Assembly (NCBI GenBank): GCA_028689495.1
Contig: JAQTWB010000006.1
Span: 1-64,000, forward strand
Direction: 5' to 3'
Length of the DNA: 64,000 nt
Source: a bacterium
Lineage (GTDB): Bacteria > Bdellovibrionota_C > UBA2361 > SZUA-149 > JAQTWB01
Shown here piece after piece: positions 16,271 through 24,141 of the stretch (positions are counted from its first letter, which is position 1; the number at the start of each line of letters is the position of its first letter). The translations under genes and the position numbers were made by a program. The notes under the pieces are model-generated. The model worked only from the letters and a program-made list of their open reading frames with translations, had not been told where the DNA came from and made no database searches.

Positions 16271-19200
16271 CTAAACTGCTGCCCTGAGGCCAGCACGGCC
16301 TCCGGCTGAAAATTCATTCATGTATTCGGCTACCACCAACTGATTGATCGTTCGGGTGGCATCGGGTGTTAGCTTGATGTGCTGGCGGGTGTAAAACTCA
16401 CCAATCACGATGGGTTGCATCATCCGCTCAAAGTAGGTCTCGTTGGCTAACAACTGGGTATTTTGCAACACTTGCTCGTCTGCCAGTGCTTTGACGCTTA
16501 CCAGGGCATCAAAAAGGTGGCGCTCGGTCTGAGTGACATTGCCACGTTCCTGCAGGCGCTTGTGAATACGGGTGTATTTCGCATCACCTCGATATTTGGC
16601 ACGTAGCAGATTGTTCTGGCGATTCAGCTCTTTGACCTTGTCATGGATAGCGTTTAGCGCTCCGATGTTGGCGGTCATCTCCTCTTGACCGACTTCGTTC
16701 AGTTTTTTCTTCTTGAATAGCCGCTCAAGCTCCTCGCGCAGGGTGACGAACTTGGGGTCTTGTTGATCGAAGTTTTCGGCCAGTGCTTCACGGGTCTGGC
16801 GCAGGGTGTTTTTCAGCTTGTCGGCCAGTACCAGCTCTTCTTCCCTGATCTTGACGAACTTGAACAGCACGTCTTCCAGCGCGACATTGAGCAGATTGCT
16901 GGTGTCGGTGGCGGATTCGATGCTCTCCTTCAAGTTGAGCAAATCGAGATGGTTGCAGGTTTCGCGGTAGAGCTGGTTGAGTTTGTGGAAGTCGAGCTGC
17001 TGCAATAGCGTGTAATCGCCTTGTAGGCGGATCAAGTTGTAGAGGTTACGGGCATCCGCCAAGGCTTTCTTGAGTGCCAGTACGGCGGTACGGTCCTGCA
17101 TCTGGCTAATCTGACGGGAGAACTCCTCAGCGTTTTCAATATTGAAGCTGAACAGAATGTCCTTGATAGCCTCAATTTCTTGAGTGATTTCGTCAGCCGA
17201 CTTGAATAGGTTCGAGTAGTGCTCGATTTCATCGCCCAGTTCGGATTGCAGTTCGTCGAAGTAGTCCTTGTTGGTTTTGTCGAATTCCTTACGGATATCC
17301 GCAAAATCCACCACGTAGCCGTAGCGGAAGTCCTTGTAGGTGCGATTCACGCGTGTGAGGGCTTGCAACAGATTGTGCGCCTTGATGATGCGACCGAGGT
17401 ACAGCTTCTTCAGACGTTTGGCATCAAATCCGGTGAGTAACATGTTGTAGACAAACAAGAGGTCGATCTTGCCTGCCTTAAAGTCTTCCACCCATTGCTT
17501 TCGCTCGTCTTTGCTGCCTACGTCGTGCAGGATCAAGGCGGCGCATTTGACTCGGTTTTCCTGCTGAATTTTGGCCGTGTAGCTCTCAGGCTCTGCGACG
17601 TTGTTCAACGGCTGATCCGGGTCTTGCGATGCGTTCGCTGGTGACGGTTGAGCTGCATAGACAGCGTTGAAAATCTCGAACATCTGCCGAGCCTGTTCGG
17701 CGCTATCGCAAATGACCATGCCACCAATACTTGCATCACCCAAGGCACTACGGCTTTTCTCGAAATCTCGCACGATGTAATCGAGCATGGGTTCGACAAA
17801 CTTCGGGTGTGAATAGATCAGTTTTCGATCAACATCACCCTGCTGAAGCTTTACGGCTGCGAGCGCTTCTTGCAGCGAGAGTTTGTAGTTGGTGGCGATC
17901 TCTTCGCGGATGAGGCGAAGAGTGTAGCCATCGGCAATTGAGGCGTTGTAGTAGTACTTGTGGATGTAATCGCCAAACAACGAACGTGAGTTGTAGTCGT
18001 CGCCCAGAAGTGGCGTACCTGTGAGCCCGATCTTGATTGCGTTACGGTCTGATTGGCTCAGGTTGGCCAGGAAGCTACCCTGCGGGTTGTAGCTACGGTG
18101 CACCTCGTCAAGGAAATAGACGCGCTGAATGCTGAAGTCGTAATCCTCTGCACGAACCACATCGGGGTCGTCCTGGAATTTCTGAATATTGACGACCGTA
18201 ATTTCAGGTTTGCCACTGTGATTATGCAGTACCTGCGTAGTCTTGATGTCTCGGGCAAAAGCGTCACGGCTATCGATGGTATGTACAACCAGACCACGGC
18301 CTGAAAATTCGCGCTGCGCTTGGATGAGCAGATCGAGACGATCAACGATGAAATAGAACTTGGGGATGGTCCCTTGCCGCTGGAAGTAATCAGTCAGGAA
18401 GCGGGTGTTGTAATACGCCAGTGCTGTTTTTCCGCTCCCTTGCGTGTGCCAGATGATGCCCTTCTTAACACCCGCGTTGAGTTCCTTCTCGATGGCTTTG
18501 GTAGCGAACAGCTGGGGATAGCGCATGACATGCTTCTGCAGGCCATCAGTTTCATTTACGTAGGCCAGTGCAAAGCGCAGCAGGAACGAAAGGCGATCAG
18601 GGCTGAACAGCGAAGTGCAAATGCGATTGGTCGGTGTATCCGGCGCTTTGTTACTCAGAAACTCGGGACTGTGTTTGATGACGTTAAGGTTGTTGTCACG
18701 TAGCACTTCGTTTTCGATGGCATCATCTTCCTCCAACAAGAGTCGGTTGAGATCCAGCGTCTCCACCTCACGATCTTCACGGAAATAGTTGAAGACTGGC
18801 GAGTCATACGACGGGCTAGCGTAAAACGCACCCTCGATAGGTTGTGGTGAGCCATCGTCATACTCCATGTTGTTGGAGAAGACCATCAGCTGTGTGATGT
18901 TGATGAACCGGCGAAAACGTGAATTTCGACTGCGTGTGATGATGCGGTTGCGCTCGGCCAATACACCCTCGCGGTTGTTTGGCTTCTTGACTTCGATGAA
19001 CGCGAGCGGCATTCCGTTAATCAGCAGTGTGATATCGGGCCGAAACTCATCATCACCATTCTTGCAGGTCAATTCGGTGACAACATGAAAGCTGTTGTTC
19101 GAAAAGTCTGTGAAGTCGATCAGCTTGGTTCCTGACCGTTCAGTGAGCTTTTCGTAAAAAGCCTTGCCGAGGTCCTCGTTGTCGAGCGATAGCTTTACGT

Positions 19201-19393
19201 CAATGAAAAGACGTTCGATGTCGGTGCTATCTATCGAAGGGTTGATCCGTGCAATGGCGCTGTGAAACAGCTCAGGGAAGATATTGGTTTCCTCATCCCA
19301 CTTGGCATCCTTGAGGGAGAGGTAACTGTAGCCAAGCCTGATCAAATGCAGAATGCAGGGAATCTTGACCCTTGAGTCTTCGCTGAAAACCAT
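16271..19393 (-). CDS. hsdR: Type I restriction endonuclease subunit HsdR
   Basis: A 1040-aa restriction and DNA-translocation subunit. The N-terminal PD-(D/E)XK nuclease has F-R-P-D ... I-E-V-K-K (Asp120, Glu134, Lys136). The SF2 helicase motor has Walker A H-T-Q-G-S-G-K-T (316-323), Walker B D-E-V-H (429-432) and motif III G-L-T-G-T-P. A long helical C-terminal domain (about 700-1040) would bind HsdM. All motifs look intact. It is first in a leftward hsdR-hsdM-hsdS operon, and its TAG stop overlaps the ribosome binding site of hsdM. Confidence 0.94.
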   Translation of the reverse strand: MVFSEDSRVKIPCILHLIRLGYSYLSLKDAKWDEETNIFPELFHSAIARINPSIDSTDIERLFIDVKLSLDNEDLGKAFYEKLTERSGTKLIDFTDFSNNSFHVVTELTCKNGDDEFRPDITLLINGMPLAFIEVKKPNNREGVLAERNRIITRSRNSRFRRFINITQLMVFSNNMEYDDGSPQPIEGAFYASPSYDSPVFNYFREDREVETLDLNRLLLEEDDAIENEVLRDNNLNVIKHSPEFLSNKAPDTPTNRICTSLFSPDRLSFLLRFALAYVNETDGLQKHVMRYPQLFATKAIEKELNAGVKKGIIWHTQGSGKTALAYYNTRFLTDYFQRQGTIPKFYFIVDRLDLLIQAQREFSGRGLVVHTIDSRDAFARDIKTTQVLHNHSGKPEITVVNIQKFQDDPDVVRAEDYDFSIQRVYFLDEVHRSYNPQGSFLANLSQSDRNAIKIGLTGTPLLGDDYNSRSLFGDYIHKYYYNASIADGYTLRLIREEIATNYKLSLQEALAAVKLQQGDVDRKLIYSHPKFVEPMLDYIVRDFEKSRSALGDASIGGMVICDSAEQARQMFEIFNAVYAAQPSPANASQDPDQPLNNVAEPESYTAKIQQENRVKCAALILHDVGSKDERKQWVEDFKAGKIDLLFVYNMLLTGFDAKRLKKLYLGRIIKAHNLLQALTRVNRTYKDFRYGYVVDFADIRKEFDKTNKDYFDELQSELGDEIEHYSNLFKSADEITQEIEAIKDILFSFNIENAEEFSRQISQMQDRTAVLALKKALADARNLYNLIRLQGDYTLLQQLDFHKLNQLYRETCNHLDLLNLKESIESATDTSNLLNVALEDVLFKFVKIREEELVLADKLKNTLRQTREALAENFDQQDPKFVTLREELERLFKKKKLNEVGQEEMTANIGALNAIHDKVKELNRQNNLLRAKYRGDAKYTRIHKRLQERGNVTQTERHLFDALVSVKALADEQVLQNTQLLANETYFERMMQPIVIGEFYTRQHIKLTPDATRTINQLVVAEYMNEFSAGGRAGLRAAV

Positions 19394-19507
19394 CTGCTGT
19401 ACTCCTCCCTGTTACTTTTTATGGGGCATGACCATGTCAAAGTGGTAATAATGCCATGCTTACAGAGGAGCAGTCCTGCTTGGGGCGTACAAGAGGTGAT
19501 CTACCGT

Positions 19508-20035
19508 ATGAAAATGACCGTCATTGCAGGGTTTTTGTTGTTTTCTCTCCCGGTTTTCGCCGATGTGACTGGCGTTGTTGTCGGCGTTGCAGACGGTGAT
19601 ACCGTCACGGTGCTCGACGCCGACAAGACCCAACACAAGGTGCGTGTTGCCGGAATCGATGCCCCTGAGAAAGCTCAACCTTTCGGACAGCGAGCCAAAG
19701 AGAGAATGAGCGGCTTGGTATTCGGGAAAGAGGTCCGCCTTGTAGGTGACAAGCAGGATCGTTACGGGCGAACTGTAGCAAAGGTGTGGGTGTCACCACC
19801 AGATTGTCAGCGTTGCCCCAAGACACTTGATGCCGGATTCGCTGTGCTGACATCCGGTCTTGCATGGCATTACAAGAAATACCAGAACGAGCAAAGCCTA
19901 GAGGACCGAGCGCGTTATTCGTTTGCCGAGAACGAGGCACGATCCAAACGTGCTGGCCTCTGGTCTGAGGCTGAACCTGTCCCACCGTGGGATTGGAGAA
20001 AGCTGAAACGGAATGGCAGGTCAGGGGATCTCTGA
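19508..20035 (+). CDS. Secreted thermonuclease-like (SNase) nuclease
   Basis: A 175-aa protein: signal peptide M-K-M-T-V-I-A-G-F-L-L-F-S-L-P-V-F-A, then a staphylococcal-nuclease domain with D-G-D-T-V, V-R-V-A-G-I-D-A-P-E (Arg, Asp and Glu of the active site) and D-R-Y-G-R-T-V-A (second catalytic Arg). A Cys pair (D-C-Q-R-C-P) interrupts the later part. It would cut DNA or RNA in the periplasm or outside. ATG 19508 is chosen because it starts the signal peptide and has GAGGTGAT upstream. Homologues are frequent on plasmids and integrative elements. Confidence 0.88.
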   Translation: MKMTVIAGFLLFSLPVFADVTGVVVGVADGDTVTVLDADKTQHKVRVAGIDAPEKAQPFGQRAKERMSGLVFGKEVRLVGDKQDRYGRTVAKVWVSPPDCQRCPKTLDAGFAVLTSGLAWHYKKYQNEQSLEDRARYSFAENEARSKRAGLWSEAEPVPPWDWRKLKRNGRSGDL

Positions 20036-20063
20036 ACTTTGTTGAGATGGCTGCAATAGGAAA

Positions 20064-20090
20064 GGGGCATCACTGATGCCCCCTTTTCTT
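20064..20090 (+). terminator. Terminator after the thermonuclease gene
   Basis: Perfect 8-bp stem GGGGCATC / GATGCCCC, 3-nt loop, followed by CTTTTCTT, about 30 bases past the stop codon. Confidence 0.85.
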
Positions 20091-20114
20091 GATAGATTTA
20101 TCTATCCATTATGG

Positions 20115-20291
20115 CTATTTCTGTAGCTTGGACGCTGCCGTTTTCTCGATCAGGTTGAGCTTGCTCGGGTGGTAATGGCTGTTGCGTTCCTCCTCGACAA
20201 AGACTTGGCAGCCAGTCTGCGAGAGGACAGTCCGAATCTCTCCATATTGAGTCCGGACTTTTTGTCCTGCCTGGAATTGCTTGTAATCCAC
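20115..20291 (-). CDS. Small basic protein, SH3/KOW-like wording
   Basis: A 58-aa protein reading G-Q-K-V-R-T-Q-Y-G-E-I-R-T-V-L-S-Q-T-G-C-Q-V-F-V. The beta-rich pattern is typical of small SH3-like proteins found in integrative elements. The GTG start is chosen because it begins the conserved-looking region just past the upstream gene, with AAGG upstream; a CTG or longer start is possible. It is third in a leftward run of small genes. Confidence 0.55.
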   Translation of the reverse strand: MDYKQFQAGQKVRTQYGEIRTVLSQTGCQVFVEEERNSHYHPSKLNLIEKTAASKLQK

Positions 20292-20301
20292 GCTCAGTAC
20301 C

Positions 20302-20589
20302 TTATTTCTTGGCAGCCTTCTTCGCCTTCCGACGGCAGTTGTACCAGTAGGTGACAGCGCCTTTCTCGGTGAGCGTTGCGCCCTGGACGAAGGCTGCAAT
20401 AACGACATCCTTTTCCTCGTCCTTCAACGCCTCGAAGATGACCATTGCTGCGTCGGCCTTGCTCTTGCCGTCCTTGATGACGGCCTTGCCCTTGGCGATG
20501 GCCTCCTTGATCGCGGCTTTTCCCAGGTCGATCTTTTTCGGCTGAGCAGCGGCGGCGGTGGCTTCGGGGGCGGTTGCGGTCTTATCCAT
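20302..20589 (-). CDS. Small Ala/Lys-rich protein
   Basis: A 95-aa protein. A Thr/Ala/Pro-rich N-terminal segment precedes D-L-G-K-A-A-I-K-E-A-I-A-K-G-K, an acidic helix (F-E-A-L-K-D-E-E-K-D-V-V) and a Lys/Arg/Ala-rich end (R-R-K-A-K-K-A-A-K-K), all suggesting nucleic-acid contact. GAGG precedes the ATG. It overlaps the upstream gene's end by 8 bp. The family is not recognised. Confidence 0.6.
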   Translation of the reverse strand: MDKTATAPEATAAAAQPKKIDLGKAAIKEAIAKGKAVIKDGKSKADAAMVIFEALKDEEKDVVIAAFVQGATLTEKGAVTYWYNCRRKAKKAAKK

Positions 20590-20776
20590 GATATTTCCTC
20601 CAGATTTGCTGAGTGAGTTTGTCGATGACGGATTGCGGGGCGGTCTCGAATCCGGCGATGTCATCCAGCAAGCCGAGCAGGGCTTCAGTGAAGTCGTCGA
20701 ACTCCATGCCTTCGCCGAAATCCTCGATGAGGATTTCTACAAGTTGTTGCTTCTGATCGGTTGTTAGCGTGTACAT
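20582..20776 (-). CDS. Small acidic protein
   Basis: A 64-aa protein, M-Y-T-L-T-T-D-Q-K-Q-Q-L-V-E-I-L-I-E-D-F-G-E-G-M-E-F. It is acidic and helical, first in a leftward three-gene run of small proteins. The start at M-Y-T-L is chosen because the upstream residues lack protein-like character. The acid/base contrast with the next gene could mean the two products interact. Confidence 0.6.
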   Translation of the reverse strand: MYTLTTDQKQQLVEILIEDFGEGMEFDDFTEALLGLLDDIAGFETAPQSVIDKLTQQIWRKYHG

Positions 20777-20880
20777 CGTTGGTGCCTTTCTCTTGACCAC
20801 AGGGGCACCATCCAACCGATCCAAAGGTCGGGCAACGGCTTAGCTGGAAAATATTTCGGTGCTTGGAACGAACCCATCCA

Positions 20881-20919
20881 TCAGACGCTGAGGGTTGTTA
20901 TCAACCATCGTCTGAGGAG
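20881..20919 (+). promoter_or_regulatory. Leader hairpin abutting a ribosome binding site
   Basis: TCAGACG (20881-20887) pairs with CGTCTGA (20909-20915), and inside it GGTTG-TTAT-CAACC forms a second stem. The AGGAG of the following gene shares its first base with the outer stem, so folding could mask translation. That effect is inferred. Confidence 0.4.
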
Positions 20920-20927
20920 AAAAAGCC

Positions 20928-21194
20928 ATGCTGTTTTCATTGGGTCAAGTCGTCGTTACACGGAACTGCCTTAACTATGCGCAGGAGCACGGGATCAATC
21001 TGACCGAACTCGTTGAGCGCCATGCCAACGGCGATGACGGCGATCTCTGCAAGGCTGACCAAGCGTTGAACGATTTGGCTATCCAGTCTGAGGGGCGTGT
21101 TTTTTCAAGCTATACGATCAACGCCGTGAAGTTCTACGTCATCACCGAATGGGACAGGAGCTACACGACCGTGATGCTGGCTGAAGACTACTGA
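20928..21194 (+). CDS. Plasmid/ICE-type conserved hypothetical protein
   Basis: An 88-aa protein ending A-V-K-F-Y-V-I-T-E-W-D-R-S-Y-T-T-V-M-L-A-E-D-Y, with an internal G-D-D-G-D-L-C-K-A-D. This matches a small protein family I know as widespread on proteobacterial plasmids and genomic islands, where the end reads like V-I-T-E-A-D-R-S-x-T-T-V-L-L-P. Its function is unknown. It has its own ribosome binding site (AGGAG) and terminator, so it is a single-gene unit. Confidence 0.75.
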   Translation: MLFSLGQVVVTRNCLNYAQEHGINLTELVERHANGDDGDLCKADQALNDLAIQSEGRVFSSYTINAVKFYVITEWDRSYTTVMLAEDY

Positions 21195-21232
21195 GCTTCA
21201 AGCTGGGGGCTTTTCGATTAGCACGCATGGGA

Positions 21233-21257
21233 AGCCCACATCGAGTGGGCTCTGTTT
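21233..21257 (+). terminator. Terminator of the 88-aa protein gene
   Basis: AGCCCAC / GTGGGCT stem with a 5-nt loop, followed by CTGTTTT; it ends exactly where the convergent gene's stop begins. Confidence 0.65.
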
Positions 21258-21884
21258 TCATCTGTACTTCGGAAACCTGCCTTCTTCGAGATTCTTCATC
21301 AACTTGTTTGCCCACTGCAAATAGCGGCTAACAGTCGAACTCAAGATTGCTTTTTTATCTACAAGCTCGTCATGGGTATCGGTCTTTGTAGTGGCCTGGC
21401 TTGGATTCATCTTCAGTTTCTCGGCGATCTGCCACAGCCGCAGACTTGTAGTTTCTCTCAAGTCATAAATCTTCAACATCAATTCCAGGGTATCGAGTGT
21501 TGTCTTCCCTGAGATTTCACACCATTCAAAATCAGAGTACGTCTTGTGCTTTGGTCTGCCTACTTTTCCTGGATGGTGTTTCGTAAGCAGCTTCCTGAAC
21601 TGTTTGACGAGTTGATCCTTCGGGACATTCATGTCGATGAATACACACAGGTCTAGATCGTAAATTTCTGGTGGTGTGTACCAATGTCGGTATTCCTCTT
21701 CATTTTTGATGATCTGGAAACCGATTAATTTGTCCGCAAGGTCTTCCAAATATTCCTTGTTTTCGGCCATCCACTGATCGAACGGGACGTTTGTGCTGGT
21801 GAACAGGTGCGACAAATCCCCTGATTCACTGGCTTTCACCGTTCGTTTGGCCCACTCATACAGCAGTTGGTGCTTGTCCATCAT
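21258..21884 (-). CDS. Hypothetical 208-aa protein, possible DNA-binding regulator
   Basis: No family recognised. Visible features are a helical N-terminal half, a basic V-G-R-P-K-H-K patch near the middle, and L-R-L-W-Q-I-A-E-K-L-K-M-N-P-S-Q-A in the second half, which fits a helix-turn-helix. The inverted repeat TTGCAACACA/TGTGTTGCAA starts 12 bases before its ATG, so it may bind there and control itself and the divergent replication operon. The start is M-M-D-K or the next Met. Confidence 0.55.
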   Translation of the reverse strand: MMDKHQLLYEWAKRTVKASESGDLSHLFTSTNVPFDQWMAENKEYLEDLADKLIGFQIIKNEEEYRHWYTPPEIYDLDLCVFIDMNVPKDQLVKQFRKLLTKHHPGKVGRPKHKTYSDFEWCEISGKTTLDTLELMLKIYDLRETTSLRLWQIAEKLKMNPSQATTKTDTHDELVDKKAILSSTVSRYLQWANKLMKNLEEGRFPKYR

Positions 21885-21896
21885 TTTTCCAGGGCG

Positions 21897-21931
21897 TTGC
21901 AACACAGTAATTGGTTCTTATTGTGTTGCAA
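21897..21931. promoter_or_regulatory. Inverted repeat TTGCAACACA...TGTGTTGCAA
   Basis: Ten-base perfect arms (13 with one mismatch) separated by 15 bases. A further half-site GCAACACAG lies at 22022-22030. Located between the 208-aa gene and the replication operon: an operator, or iteron-like sites of an origin. Confidence 0.6.
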
Positions 21932-22204
21932 ATATGCGTATGTCGTCAATCTCAATAAAGTCACATCCAAGCTGTTGTTGGATGTAGTCGCCGAGTCAAT
22001 CAAAAGTCAAGCCCTCGGATAGCAACACAGTGAGTTAGGAACGGTTGGCCCAGAGATAGGTATCCCAATACCGAATCGACGATCAATGGACATGACGAAT
22101 AAGAATCCATTCGCCAATCAAAGGACCTCCAACCCGTTCGCCGTGTAATTCGGTCGTGCCCTCACTGTTGAAAATGCGCCTAGTTCACATTTAGTTAATC
22201 AATG
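21932..22204. other. Control region before the replication operon
   Basis: Non-coding, about 270 bases. It contains the hairpin ACATCCAA-GCTGTTG-TTGGATGT (21963-21985) and an extra GCAACACAG half-site. The promoter for the rightward operon should be here, and an origin is possible. No CDS was found. Confidence 0.4.
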
Positions 22205-22232
22205 AAAAAGGACCCCTTGCGGTCCTTTTTTT
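22205..22232 (+). terminator. Leader terminator in front of the replication operon
   Basis: AAAAAGGACC / GGTCCTTTTT, a perfect 10-bp stem with a CCTTGC loop and seven Ts (it works on both strands). It ends about a dozen bases before the ATG of the DUF5131 gene, so any transcript from further upstream must pass it. This suggests attenuation, antitermination, or the end of a short leader RNA. Confidence 0.7.
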
Positions 22233-22244
22233 ATGGAGATTTTT

Positions 22245-23033
22245 ATGGCTAAACATAACCCAGGTGATCTGCTTACCTCTGACTGGAATCCTGTCGTTGG
22301 TTGCCAACGTTACTCCGCTGGTTGCCGCGACTGCTGGTGGCTCGACGGAATCATGCCTTGGCAAATTCGCCTCGGAAACCTGCCCGAGACAGTAACTGAA
22401 GGTGGGCCGACCGAACTTGACGCTCGATTTGATCCCGCGAAATTGCGTCCCAAGAAAGGCATTGTCGGCGTGGTTCAGCACGGCGATCTGTTCTGGGACA
22501 AGTTCTCTGACGCAACCATCCACCGTGTCCTCGACGTGGTCGATCAAGTTGCTCGGGAGCGTGAAGAGAAGAACTTCTGCCGCGCAAAACTCGGCAAACC
22601 AACCGACAACACCAAATACATCCTCTGGACGAAGCGAGGCGAACGTATGGCGAGCTTTCTGGATGTTCGCTATCCGCAGGGTGTTCCACCTTACATCGCG
22701 TGTGGCGTCTCGGTCGAAAACCAAGCGCTGGCCGATGAGCGCCTTCCTCACTTGCTTCGAGTTCAAGGTCATCGCTTCGTGATGATCGAGCCAATGCTCG
22801 GGCCGATTGACCTCACTGGCTATGAAGACGTGGATTGGGTGGTGCTTGGCTCGGAAACAGGTACGGAGCGTGCCCGCCCACTCAATCTCGATTGGGCTCG
22901 CCAAGTACGAGATTTCGCTGTGGCGAACAGCCTGCCGTTTTTCATCAAGCAGGTTGGACCAAGCCACAAAGCGCCAGTCCGCTGCCTCGATGGGCGGACC
23001 TGGGACGAGTTCCCAGTGGGATTCAACAAATAA
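22245..23033 (+). CDS. DUF5131 / phage Gp37-Gp68-like protein
   Basis: A 262-aa protein. The N terminus has D-W-N-P-V-V-G-C-Q-R-Y-S-A-G-C-R-D-C (Cys20, Cys27, Cys30), the hallmark of the Gp37/Gp68 (DUF5131) family, whose clustered cysteines recall radical-SAM-like metal centres. Later conserved-looking blocks are Y-I-L-W-T-K-R, A-C-G-V-S-V-E-N-Q and G-S-E-T-G. The biochemical role of the family is not established to my knowledge. ATG 22245 has GGAG upstream; the ATG at 22233 lies against the terminator. It is the first gene of the rightward operon. Confidence 0.8.
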   Translation: MAKHNPGDLLTSDWNPVVGCQRYSAGCRDCWWLDGIMPWQIRLGNLPETVTEGGPTELDARFDPAKLRPKKGIVGVVQHGDLFWDKFSDATIHRVLDVVDQVAREREEKNFCRAKLGKPTDNTKYILWTKRGERMASFLDVRYPQGVPPYIACGVSVENQALADERLPHLLRVQGHRFVMIEPMLGPIDLTGYEDVDWVVLGSETGTERARPLNLDWARQVRDFAVANSLPFFIKQVGPSHKAPVRCLDGRTWDEFPVGFNK

Positions 23034-23127
23034 AAAGTATCCGAGGCTCGACGAGGAGGAATGGTCCTCCTCATTCGCGCCGGATGTGTAGCAAAGCCTT
23101 TAAGTCACTTTTCATAAGGAGAAAATC

Positions 23128-23832
23128 ATGAAGACTTATATCCAAGACCAAGTTGTGTCGTTCTGCAAAACCCGCGAAGCCTTCGGTGGCCTTTCCAATA
23201 TGGCCGCTGGCTATTTGATCACGCTGTACGGAATTCGCTGCAAAACCAGTGAGCATCTTTATCAGGCCTTGAAATTTCCGAATCATCCGGAAATTCAAGC
23301 AGAAATCCTGGCAAAACCGAGCCCGATAGCGGCCAAGATGGTTGCAAAACGCTGCCGCCATCTTATTCGCCCAGATTGGGAAGAGATCAAGCTCCCGGTG
23401 ATGGCGTACTGCTTGCGTGCGAAGTTGCAGTGCAATTTTCAGCGATTCGGTAGCCTGCTGCTATCCACTGGCGATGCCGACATTGTTGAAATCTCGTCGA
23501 AGAACGACACCTTCTGGGGATGTATTCCTCAAGATGATTTGCTTGTGGGCCATAACCACCTCGGTATTCAACTGACCAATCTTTGTGATGAGTTGGTCAA
23601 CGACGAGGATGGCATTCATATCAGTCTTCGTGATGAGTTGGTTAATGACGAGGATGGCATTCATATAGCGATGCTTGCTCCTCCTGACGGGGTTGAGCTT
23701 CGATTGATGGGGCGTGTCCTTGGACCCCTCGAGTTCTATATCCCGGGCGTCAAGGAAATTGAGGATCCGCTCGCTGTAATCCGTGCCCGTCGCGTCAAAA
23801 AACAACTTAACTCAACCAATGGAGGTTTCTAA
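23128..23832 (+). CDS. NADAR-family protein (YbiA-like N-glycosidase)
   Basis: A 234-aa protein. F-C-K-T-R-E-A-F-G-G-L-S-N-M, then S-E-H-L-Y-Q-A-L-K-F, and further on F-W-G are typical NADAR blocks. NADAR enzymes cleave N-glycosidic bonds; YbiA-type members act on riboflavin intermediates, and others are reported to remove ADP-ribose from guanine bases. In a replication operon the second role, protection against DNA ADP-ribosylation, is the more attractive but unproven. The C-terminal third contains an in-frame tandem duplication (D-E-L-V-N-D-E-D-G-I-H-I twice) and an extension of about 60 residues outside the domain. Confidence 0.82.
   Translation: MKTYIQDQVVSFCKTREAFGGLSNMAAGYLITLYGIRCKTSEHLYQALKFPNHPEIQAEILAKPSPIAAKMVAKRCRHLIRPDWEEIKLPVMAYCLRAKLQCNFQRFGSLLLSTGDADIVEISSKNDTFWGCIPQDDLLVGHNHLGIQLTNLCDELVNDEDGIHISLRDELVNDEDGIHIAMLAPPDGVELRLMGRVLGPLEFYIPGVKEIEDPLAVIRARRVKKQLNSTNGGF
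23581..23670 (+). repeat. 45-bp tandem duplication inside the NADAR gene
   Basis: Two 45-bp units (23581-23625, 23626-23670), in frame, differing at a few mostly third-position bases, encode D-E-L-V-N-D-E-D-G-I-H-I twice. It lengthens a loop after the NADAR core. Confidence 0.85.
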
Positions 23833-23833
23833 C

Positions 23834-24067
23834 ATGGCAAAACTCACAATTCTTCCGAGCGGTGACGCTCTCGATATGCGCACGGTATCTGCAATCACAC
23901 TCTTTCCGGGTAAGGGGGTTTCGTGTTTTGACGACCAGCGTCGTTTTCTCACATTGATTCGTGTGGAGGACGCAGACAAGGCCAAACAGGTGCGCCAAAT
24001 TCTGATTCAACTCACCCAGCCTGGGATGGGGGCGCTTCAGCCCGATTGGAGTTTCCTCGAACAGTAA
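23834..24067 (+). CDS. Hypothetical 77-aa protein of the replication operon
   Basis: M-A-K-L-T-I-L-P-S-G-D-A-L-D-M-R-T-V ... F-D-D-Q-R-R-F-L-T-L-I-R-V. GGAGG precedes the ATG. The beta-strand-rich pattern is unfamiliar. It lies between the NADAR and polymerase genes on the same strand; an accessory role in replication is only suggested by position. Confidence 0.65.
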   Translation: MAKLTILPSGDALDMRTVSAITLFPGKGVSCFDDQRRFLTLIRVEDADKAKQVRQILIQLTQPGMGALQPDWSFLEQ

Positions 24068-24141
24068 TCCGTTCTTATGAACGCAGACCTGTGAGGGGTA
24101 GTGGGAAACCGCTACCCCTCACTGTATTTGGAGAAATAAAA

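Noticed and set aside
11275-19393. BREX type 2 / Pgl system because of the kinase
   Set aside because: No PglX-type methyltransferase, PglZ or BrxC-like ATPase; the methyltransferase and helicase are standard HsdM and HsdR.
22191-22967. 258-aa frame on the minus strand opposite the DUF5131 gene
   Set aside because: It is antisense to a gene with a clear Cys motif and ribosome binding site, and its own residues match nothing; it crosses the leader terminator.
23581-23670. CRISPR-like repeat
   Set aside because: Only two directly abutting 45-bp units, in frame inside a gene, with no spacers.
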